64,000 bases of DNA from Sabethes cyaneus (taxonomy: Eukaryota > Arthropoda > Insecta > Diptera > Culicidae). Under the pieces are notes generated by a model, which had not been told where the DNA came from, did not search any database, and was given only the letters and a program-made list of their open reading frames with translations. Shown here piece after piece: positions 56,092 to 64,000 of this stretch; position 1 is the stretch's first letter; the number at the start of each line of letters is the position of its first letter. The translations under genes and the position numbers were made by a program. The stretch spans positions 147,046,043 to 147,110,042 of the forward strand of contig NC_071353.1 in assembly GCF_943734655.1 (NCBI RefSeq), read 5' to 3'.

Positions 56092-56655
56092 TATTCATTT
56101 TCCACGAGCGATAATGGCGGTTCTTGAGCACAAGTGGGTACAATCTTTTGACATTCATTGCAGGAGTGTCGAGTGCGCCATGACGGAGTTACTATGGAAA
56201 CATCCATGATTGTTTGTTGTTCGAGTGTAAAAATATTTAATTTTGCAGATCAGCTGAAGAGGAACATAATTGAACGGATACAAACTTTTGTAGTGGTTTG
56301 CTGGTCAATGCGTAGTGCATTAAAAATGACAAATTTACTACGATGCTGGCAATATGAACTTCCATTTATCACTTTAACGGTAGTCGCCAGATAGAATTCT
56401 TCACCATTTTGGGCGTTGAAAACATAATATTCCTCACATTCAAGATTTCCTTATCTAATCATTTTCGTTTTAATTTCCTCTTACATTTGGATAGTTCTCA
56501 ATATATTTTCTATAGTGCGACAGAACGTTATGATCCTTTACTACTGTCAAGCGAATAAAGTTGTTCTTTGTAATCGAGTAGCTGGTATTCTTGTTCTATT
56601 TTCATCAATTAGCTTTACTCTTTTTATGAGATAATCCAAAACTGCTAAAAATTTA
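56092..56655. other. Intronic spacer
   Basis: No gene. The 78-codon frame at 56158-56394 has no recognisable motif. Confidence 0.4.
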
Positions 56656-56659
56656 AGCC

Positions 56660-58175
56660 TTTAGAAAGCACAACACTAAGGCGACAAAAAGAAGTTTAAA
56701 ATACCAAAGAAAAAACAACGAAGAGACGTCGCAAAGAAGACGATAATGCGGTGAAAACCAAATGAAATAAAATATCATAGAAATACGACGGAAACAACAT
56801 GAACATGTGATGTAAAAACGCAAAACAGCTGCAAAAAGAACGAAACACGACAAAAAAGGTTTAAAAAGCGTCGAAAAGACGACAAAACATGCTAAAAGCA
56901 ACAATAAAATATGACAAAACCAAAAAAAAAATATGACTAATTACGATAAAGAAAACAAAAAACACGACAAAAAGACATTTAAAAGTGTCAAAGAGACGTC
57001 CAAACAAAAAAGTCAATAAAAACAGCAAAATCCGACGAAGAAGCGACAAAAAATGCAAAAAGCAACCTCCAAAAAACACACTACGAAAATACGTTGAAAA
57101 GATGGCAAAAAGACCATGAAAAGATAACCGAAATATGGAAGAGTACGGTATGCGTAGAGATGATAACGAGGCGGCAAAACGATATCGAAAAGACAACAAT
57201 TATTCGTCATCTCATCGCGACGATGAAGAGGCGGTGAAAAGACAATGAAAAAACGGCAAGAGACGGCAAAAATACGATAAAAGATGTTGCAAAAACGCGA
57301 GAGTAGTAACAACAAATGCTAAAAAAGGACAGTAACGACGGAACGATAAATAGATGTAGAAAATGCAACGAAGAGGACCACAGTCTAACAGCACGTAGCA
57401 CTTTGAACAAATTTTCTAGCAAAACGTCGTTAAAAACACTACTCTTCGCTATGCTATGCTATAAATTTACTCGTATTTTATCTGATAGTAGCACCAGCGC
57501 AGGCGAACGACGTTCTGCGCAGCGACTGTGGTTTGCGTCTTGACTGAAGGGCAATTTGCAATGGAACTAGACTCCAGTATTACGTGTGTTAGTCTGTAAA
57601 GAAACGATGAAAAGACAGGAACAAAAAACAATTAAAAGGCTTCAGAGGTGAGAGACGACTAAAATATGGCGGATGTACGACAAAAAGACAACCAAACGAC
57701 GACGAATATACTGTAAAAAGACAGCTTTCTATTGTCTTGACAACAAACAGGATGATGATAAAATGGCAGACAAAAAGACAACAAAAAAAACGGCGAAATG
57801 ATGACAAAAAACGACGAAAACATGATAAGAAAAAATGAAGAAAACTCAGATGACAAAACAGCAACAAAAAAAACGACAAGACGCCGAAAAAATTCAACGA
57901 CAAACGCCAAAAACGGAGGTCAAAAAACGGCGTACGGAAAGAACACGAGAATATGATGAAGACGACGAATAGGCGTCAAAACAGCGACAAATATAAACAA
58001 AAAAAACGTCGAAAACATGACTAAATATGCAAAAAATAACGAATATGCGACGTCGAAAAGACCCCAGAACAGGAACAAACAAAACACGATAAACAAATTA
58101 TTGAAAGAGCGTCAAAAAGACGACAACATGTGCACAAAAGGACGAAGACGACAAAAGAACGACGAAACGTCAGTA
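56660..58175. repeat. Purine-rich array of ACGACAAAAAGACGACG units
   Basis: About 1.5 kb of degenerate 6-9 base units (GACAAAAA, CGACGAAAA). A window of normal composition interrupts it at 57360-57600. Minus-strand frames of 60-112 codons (Phe/Ser/Arg/Leu) are artefacts. It lies within intron 1 of the Myb/SANT-like gene. Confidence 0.78.
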
Positions 58176-58189
58176 ATGAAAGCAATATG

Positions 58190-58250
58190 TTGGTTGTCTT
58201 TTGACGTAGGACTACGTCTTACCACAGAATGTCATTCCATAAGTTAGATT
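58190..58250. repeat. Palindromic dispersed repeat R3, second copy
   Basis: GACGTAGGACTACGTC at 58203-58218 plus AGAATGTCATTCCA is the inverted counterpart of 42785-42845. In both places it abuts a simple-sequence array. Confidence 0.6.
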
Positions 58251-58721
58251 CTAGTTACCATCATTAAAATGTGAAGGATTTTGTACGTTAATTGGTTACG
58301 CAATTATGAAAGGATTTGCATGGTTTCGATACCGATAGACTCTTAAAAGATGTTGCAATCATGTGATTTCTATTAAAACCTTGTTTTTCAATTTAAATTG
58401 CATTTTCCCATGAGTTTACTGTCAAATTGGCGCTGACGGATGCGTTGACGTAGCATTCTGTTTGTCCCTTTAGAATATCGATTTTATTTGTAGACAGCCT
58501 ACTGTGACATGAGCTGTTTCACAAAAAGATGAAAAAAAAATCAAACTATTCAAAAAGAAACCATATTTGTATAATGGAGGAAATGGAAACAAAATCACAC
58601 ATTCCAGTGGATAATGATCCACTGAAAATGAGAGGTGTCAAAACCTTACTGTGCACAAAGTGCATATTTTAAAACAATACGTTTTGAAGAAGGTTGCTAA
58701 AGCTTTCCTTCTATTTTCTAG

Positions 58722-59135
58722 ACTGGAACGAAGACGACGGCGACGCAATGCCAACCGTCGACGGCGACGGAGTGCACTATCAACCGCCGGCAAAAAAACG
58801 ACACACCAACAAATCAAACGACCAGTATGCGACGTTCCTGGATCTGCTCGGAGAGCATGCGGGGGTGCTATTGGAAAAATCACAAAGTCCATCAATGAAA
58901 ATGAAGAAATCGGCCGCTCTTCAGAAGCTGTCCCGGAAACTTTTCGTTGAATATGGCATTGATTACAGCGAGCAGCAAATCATGAAGAAGGTGCACAATC
59001 TAAAAAATCGTGTAAAATCCAAAACCGACACCAAGCAGACCGGTGGCCAGCGGAGGATGCCTCTTAATCCGGCAGAGCGCAGATTCTATGACCTGCTGAG
59101 TGGCTATGAAAATGCATCAGTCGCCGAGGAAACGC
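58722..59135 (+). CDS. Myb/SANT-like DNA-binding protein, exon 2
   Basis: Acceptor CTATTTTCTAG ends at 58721. The exon gives codons 19-156 of a predicted 273-residue protein. An acidic start (WNEDDGD) and a basic QPPAKKRH are followed by about residues 50-130, FLDLLGEHAGVLLEKS ... MKKSAALQKLSRKLFVEYG ... QIMKKVHNLKNRVKSK. This is a helix-rich pattern with the spaced Trp/Leu-type core of insect Myb/SANT-like (zeste, MADF, MSANTD) DNA-binding domains. The exact family is not certain. The frame could instead run to a TAG at 59153. I prefer the donor at 59136 because it creates a 60-base intron whose phase restores a long open frame. Likely a nuclear DNA-binding protein (inference). Confidence 0.75.
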
Positions 59136-59195
59136 GTAAAAAGTTACACGATTAGAAGATAGATATATGGAATGAATTTTTCTTCATCTTTTTAG

Positions 59196-59335
59196 TTGTA
59201 ATGCCTGTTGGAGAAATGGGATTTAATTTGTATGGAAATTCAGAAGCTACCAATGTATATGCTACCAATAATGGTTCACAAAACAAAACTGCCGGCTCTG
59301 CGACTACGACTAGCCGTGCCACGCGATCGCCAAGG
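59196..59335 (+). CDS. Myb/SANT-like protein, exon 3
   Basis: Acceptor TTCATCTTTTTAG ends at 59195 and the donor is GTAGGT at 59336. It encodes about residues 157-203, a Thr/Ser/Asn-rich low-complexity linker (NGSQNKTAGSATTTSRATR). Introns on either side are 60 and 66 bases, typical of insect mini-introns. Phases 1 and 0 agree with the neighbouring exons. Confidence 0.68.
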
Positions 59336-59401
59336 GTAGGTGTGAAGTAAATTCAAAAGGATGCTGGTTTGAATCGAAAACTTTTCAACCTTTCATTGCA
59401 G

Positions 59402-59614
59402 ACGCAGCCAAGCGAATTGGTTAAATTGGAGCGCACTCTGCTTCAGGAGCAGTTGAACTTAGCACGCGCTCAGCACAAGTTGTTACTGCAGCAACACGCA
59501 TTGAGTATTCAGCAGCAAAATGAAAAGCATGCCGAGGAGATGAAATTATTGAAGCTGAAACGAGAGATCGCAACTTTGAAGCTGCAAGCATTGAATTGGA
59601 ACAATCAGCATTGA
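59402..59614 (+). CDS. Myb/SANT-like protein, exon 4 (coiled coil and stop)
   Basis: Acceptor CTTTCATTGCAG ends at 59401. It encodes the last 70 residues, starting TQPSELVKLERTLLQEQLNL. The rest is Leu/Gln/Glu/Lys-rich with heptad spacing, a clear coiled coil ending ALNWNNQH before TGA at 59612. A C-terminal leucine-rich coiled coil after an N-terminal Myb-like domain is the layout of zeste-type proteins, where it mediates oligomerisation (family knowledge). No clear AATAAA follows; a degraded LINE begins about 90 bases downstream. Confidence 0.75.
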   Translation, partial: TQPSELVKLERTLLQEQLNLARAQHKLLLQQHALSIQQQNEKHAEEMKLLKLKREIATLKLQALNWNNQH

Positions 59615-59699
59615 TTTTATTCTATTAAGGAAAAAATTTAAAACATGAAAAATATACATTTTATAATATGCTCTCTCAGCTTTCGCTAGAATTTTTGTT

Positions 59700-60160
59700 G
59701 GCTAAAGACTCTTTCCTTTGTATGTAAAATGTCGAAATTGTCGGGTGATTCGATGTGCGGGCATCGAAACGAGTGGCACGATTTTCACCAAAGGTAGCCA
59801 ACCCGTAGGCTTTACAAATGACTTTGATATAATAGCCAGGAACTTTGTGACGTTGGAGGCAATCTGCGGCAAACGGAAAGCGAAGTTTAGGCGGATTGGC
59901 TTGAAAATAAATGCGTCGAAGACCATGGCATGAAAGGAGAAGATTCAAAGGAGGCAGACTGTACGCCTCCCAAGGACGGTATTCGTTACCGGCGACGAGC
60001 TTGAAGTGGCAGATGGGTTCGTGATATTTGAGAACGCTGCTAACTGCGGACAAAAACACTAGTAAAAAGATCCATTGGTGCATTCAAGCCGAAAATCGGA
60101 CTTACTGTGACTTTCGCAACACGCTGCGATCAAAAAGCTGTACGAAGCTGACAATGTATA
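59700..60160 (+). mobile_element. LINE C-terminal RT fragment, upstream copy
   Basis: 59718-59933 encodes GIETSGTIFTKGSQ then FTNDFDIIARNF, where the catalytic ADD is mutated to TND, and GLKINASKT. 60028-60160 continues with TADKNTSKKIHW and RSKSCTKLTMYR. It ends abruptly at the start of another copy. Confidence 0.78.
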
Positions 60161-61676
60161 GACGAGCGCGGAATGAGTTGATCACAATCCTGTGGAGGAA
60201 AAAGCGTCAGAAGAAGGACAGAGATCGTGAGGAGCTGGAACAACTATTCCGGGCTAATGATACGCGCAAGTTTTACGAGAAAATGAACCAAACTCGTAAG
60301 GGCTACACACCTAAGCCTGTCATGTGTAGGAACGAAGGAGGGGATCTAATCACAAACGAGCGCAAGGTGGTCGATAGATGGAGGCAGCTCTTCGATAAGG
60401 ATCTCAACGGCAATATAACAGAAGAAGATGCAATGGAAGTTAACCTTGGAGTGCCTGCAAACGACAACAGCGTGCTGGCTTCCGCTCTCGAAGATATCCG
60501 GCGAGAAATTCGTCAGTCGAAGAACAATAGAGTCGCCGGAAAGGACCTATTCCCGGCAGAGCTCTACAAAAATGGCCAAGAACCACACTTCATTGGATAA
60601 TTTCTAGGATTTGGGAGGAGGATAAACTACCGGAGATTGCTGTAATTACCGCGGCATCACGTTGGTTAACGCCGCCTACAAGGTGCTCTCCCAGATTTTG
60701 TTGCGTCGTCTATCCCCAATAGCAAGAGAAATCGTAGGGTATCAGGCGGGCTTTATGGGGGCCCGTGCTACTACGGATCAAATTTTTACTCTCCGACAAC
60801 TCCTCCAGAAATGTCGAGAGTACAACGTGCTCACGCATCATATTTTCGTGGATTTCAGAGCAGCTTACGATACCGTTGAACGCGAACAGCTATGGCAGAT
60901 AATGCACGACTACGGTTTTCCGGACAAACTGACGCGGCTGATCAAAGCTACTCTGGAACGAGTGATGTGCTACGTGCGCGTTTCGGGGACACTCTCAAGT
61001 CCTTTCGAATCGCGCAGAGGGTTACGGCAAGGAGATGGATTGTCCTGTATGTTACTCAATATTCCTGACGGGCATCGAAACGAGTGGAACGATCTTCAGC
61101 AAGACTAGCTTCAGCAAGCAAGAGGCTAGGAGGACAGGGTTACAAATTAATGCGTCGAAACCCAAATAGATGGTAGGAAGAGGCTCGCGAGAAAGTAACG
61201 TTAGCCTTCCACGGACAGTGACTATTGACGGCGATGAACTGGAAGTGGTTGATGAGTTCGTATATTTGGGATCTCTAGTCACCGCTGACAATAATACGAG
61301 TAAGGAGATCCAACGACGCATTCAAGCTGGAAATCGAGCCTACTTTTCCCTTCGCAAGACGCTTCGATCCAGGAGCATAAGCCGCCGCACGAAGCTGACG
61401 ATGTACAAAACGCCGATAGTCCTCTATGGATTTGAGACAGTAACTTTGCTTACGGAAGACATACGTGCACTTGCCGTCTTTGAATGAAAAGTGTTGCGGA
61501 CTATTTTTGGCGGAGTACAAACGGAAAGCGGTGAGTGGCGGAGGCGTTTGAACGAAGGCGTGTCGAGACGCGCAACGAATTGGCGACGAGTAGCCCAGGA
61601 CCGAGTACAATGGAAAGGAATTCTTGATACGGCAAGAGCCACCCCGGCTCTCGGCTGAATAAGTAAATAAGTAAGA
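60160..61676 (+). mobile_element. LINE copy with internal deletion, microsatellite-like 3' tail
   Basis: 60165-60600 encodes the pre-RT and palm region (LWRKKRQKKDRDREELEQLF). 60662-61050 has AAYKVLSQILLRRLSPIAR, DFRAAYDTVEREQLWQIM and GLRQGDGLSCMLLNI. The catalytic ADD segment is deleted near 61065-61150. 61170-61487 has VYLGSLVTADNNTSKEIQRR and the C-terminus follows to 61658. The tail is TAAGTAAATAAGTAAG (61660-61676). Same family as 7340-10640 and 51191-52945. Confidence 0.82.
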
Positions 61677-62235
61677 TTGTGAGAATAAGGCCCCGTATCT
61701 CCTCCTAAGACATTGTTCTGGTTCTACCTTTCCCGAATTCGCCCCAGCGTGAAACGCGAAGCCATCGTCGAGCTAGTTATGATTGTCTGCAGTGAAATGA
61801 TCCGATAAGGGTGATCCCATTGGTTAAAAAACCGATGCCGATCTGAACGCCATACTGCGTTACACACGGGTACATGGCCCAAAGTCCATTCTTCAGGGGA
61901 TTTGGAGGCACCAGCGAAAAAAAAACTACTGAGCACCAGTAGTATTTCAAGCAACACCAACAACTCTACGTATAAAGATAACCCCAGCGAGCAATCCTTC
62001 GTCCTCTAATAGAGATCCGGGACCGTCGCAAATAGGATGCTACTTAGAGTCCAAATGCAGGACCGACAACCTTCTGTCGCTGAACTGGATGCAGGGACGC
62101 AACAACCTCAGTACTTCGGAAGCTCTCAACCCCTCCACCGCACTTGACCGATTGCCGCCAGCGTACAACAGTCGTCCCTGCTCTGCATTTGGATGTAAGG
62201 AACAGAGCTTCCAGAACCTACCCAGAACGTGCATC
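61677..62235. other. Spacer, unclassified
   Basis: Moderately GC-rich, no supported gene. Short frames on both strands lack motifs. Confidence 0.4.
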
Positions 62236-62239
62236 GTCT

Positions 62240-62995
62240 TCGACAATGCACACACAGCGGGTGTGGGGTCTGCCTCGAAGTCTACGGCCTCTTCCTTATG
62301 CTCTGCTGAAAATAGTTTTGGCTACTCTTTCTGCGGGCATTCTGGGCACGTGCACAGCCCACCGCAGCCTGCCACTTGTACTACGTTCACCCCAAGCACT
62401 CGTCGATCAGCTTCTTTTAGCGTCCATGATTCATGTCCGCAAAGGGCCACCGGGAGGATTAGTGTTCTGTAGAGCGCCAGTTTTGTGCGAATTTGTAAAC
62501 TACACGACTTCAGCTGACTACGTAATCCGTAGAAAGCCCGATTTGAGGCTGCAATTCAATGTTTCACTTTGCGTCTTACATCGTTGTCACATGTCACGAG
62601 TGTATCAAAATACTTAAATTCCTCCATTACTTCATATCGTCCATCTAACTCCACCTCGGCACCAGCAACACTTGGTCTCCCACGTTCCCTACCAGCAATC
62701 ATGTACTTCGTTTTGGCGGTGTTAATGGCAAGCCTCAATCTAGCCGCTTCCCTTTTAAAAGGCCTGGAGGCCTCTTATGCTGCTCTACGGTTGATTCTGA
62801 TGATATCGACGTCACGTCGATGCTTCAGTCCATTCAACGGCACGAAAGCGGCTGAGGTCTCACCCGCTATTCTAACGCATGATTCGAATCCAACCAGCGC
62901 CGCACGCATCAACTACAGCTCATTTCACTTGATTAAATCGTACGCTACCTTAAAGGCCACAAACAGATGATGTGTCTACAAGTTGTACTCTCGGA
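62240..62995 (-). mobile_element. LINE C-terminal fragment
   Basis: 62738-62556 on the minus strand encodes LAINTAKTKYMIAGRERGRP and YEVMEEFKYFDTLVTCDND, a diverged relative of the outer LINE family. The 62550-62240 part gives the RLAGH-like C-terminus with frameshifts. It resembles 18646-19080. Confidence 0.72.
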
Positions 62996-63019
62996 ATTTG
63001 TCTAGTCTAGTAGTAGTCT

Positions 63020-63300
63020 AGGTTTTGAAATTAGGTAGCTGTCGAAAAGGTCGAAAAGCTGGTCCAAACAAAGAGAGCAGGCGCTTCCGATTCGTTCAAG
63101 GTTGATAAAACGGACGATAACAAATTAAATTTGCTAACTGCTGTAAAGGCGGCTCCGATTAAAGCTGTACTACTGGAGTAAATATGCGGCTGCCCCCGAA
63201 CAAAAATCTACTAAGCCAATGGAATCCACAGCAAAGGCACCGAAAGCCGCCAAAAGAAGTCGTTCCAGCGGAGAAGGTGGCACGAAAAAAGCTGCTGCCC
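63020..63300 (+). pseudogene. Lys/Ala-rich broken coding remnant, unidentified
   Basis: A frame from about 63021 (VAVEKVEKLVQTKRAGASDS) ends at a stop near 63180. After a +1 shift it continues AAAPEQKSTKPMESTAKAPK ... GTKKAAAQM and stops near 63306. A single shift separating two low-complexity basic segments suggests a decayed or processed copy of a basic protein. I cannot name the parent. Confidence 0.3.
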
Positions 63301-63801
63301 AGATGTAAATTTCCTTGATTTGCATTACTAGTATCTGGTAGAAAACAATCAGTTCTTTTAAAAACTACTGAATAAGTGTACGAAGCAGTTAAATTGATTT
63401 TTCTCACATTTTTCCTCAATTTAAAATGAACATGACAAATTGGAAGTTTATCAAGTATGAACGTACGAGCCCGCCAGTAATGTTTAAACTATATTACATG
63501 GCAAAATCCTCTGAAAAGCAAACTGCGCCACTTCGTAATTCGAGACGAAGCGTTTAGTGAGAAAATCGAATTGCATCTTCATGTATATATTTGGCCCTAA
63601 AAAGGGCTAATTGTTGAATAGTTACAGAAACCTGACCAGATACATTTACTATGAGTATTTGTACTTTGGTGACTGTTTCGGTACGTTTCGAGACGGCGCG
63701 CGCATGACAAACTCACCCGGCAGCCAGCCACACTCACTATAACTTGGTATTATGCTTGACTGAGCCGTAGTCAACAAACGAAAGAAAATAGCGTAGCTCT
63801 C

Positions 63802-63867
63802 CTAGCGGCGTGGCTTCTTCTTCTTCCTATCGCTTTTTGCGGCCTTTCCACTGGTTGTCGGTGCCAT
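63802..63867 (-). pseudogene. Histone H2B N-terminus-like fragment
   Basis: The minus strand encodes 21 residues, MAPTTSGKAAKSDRKKKKPR plus one Arg, then TAG. The start resembles the N-terminal tail of insect histone H2B, with an internal gap and an early stop. Only the tail is present. The match is to low-complexity basic sequence, so it could be chance. Confidence 0.3.
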
Positions 63868-64000
63868 GACATGAAGACGATGCTTGATCTACAGAAACTG
63901 GAAGCTTCAAACAACGTACAAAGTCACGCCTTATTTTCTTCTCTGCCATTCCCTTTTCTACGTGGATCAGCCTTTGTTACAAATTGCTGCCGTTTGCTCT

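Overview
The window looks like euchromatic sequence from an insect, most probably a culicine mosquito. It is AT-rich, holds few genes, and is packed with LINE fragments, tRNA-derived SINEs, MITEs, a Helitron-like element and long simple-sequence tracts. The species call is inference from repeat content and gene style. No conserved housekeeping gene is present to fix it.

The backbone is a head-to-tail array of five C2H2 zinc-finger (ZnF) coding exons, all on the + strand: 3-3623 (cut by the window edge), 11765-14141, 25655-28277, 35840-39656 and 48765-49707. They are clear paralogues carrying about 30 (partial), 22, 24, 32 and 9 fingers. They share acidic repetitive linkers, a C-terminal finger module and a short conserved tail. 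The four complete units open with the same 3' splice acceptor (a CTCTTCTGTTGCAG core) at the same codon phase, and one of them (35840) has no early in-frame Met. The ZnF exons must therefore be spliced to an upstream exon that I could not find in the window. Homologous downstream blocks follow the units, so the duplicated module is acceptor + ZnF exon + 3' flank. Transposons have since been inserted into the spacers.

A separate, apparently intact gene follows. A small exon at 50869-50923 fits in phase with exons at 58722-59135, 59196-59335 and 59402-59614. The predicted protein is about 273 residues, with a Myb/SANT-like region and a C-terminal coiled coil (zeste-like layout). Its 7.8 kb first intron holds a LINE, a SINE, a MITE and a 1.5 kb purine-rich tract.

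The rest is repeats. 3.6-10.7 kb: a degenerate short-period array and a LINE nested in another LINE with a 14-bp target duplication. 14.6-15.6 kb: a TA-flanked TIR element. 17.6-21.5 kb: a pile of SINE, LINE and MITE pieces. 22.1-23.4 kb: a Helitron-like element with an internal minisatellite. 29.4-29.8 kb: an internally deleted Tc1/mariner element. 30-35 kb and 45-47.6 kb: homopurine/homopyrimidine tracts and a (CA)n run. 51-53 kb and 59.7-63 kb: further broken LINEs. The last kilobase carries two weak pseudogene-like pieces. Every LINE reading frame seen is broken or truncated.
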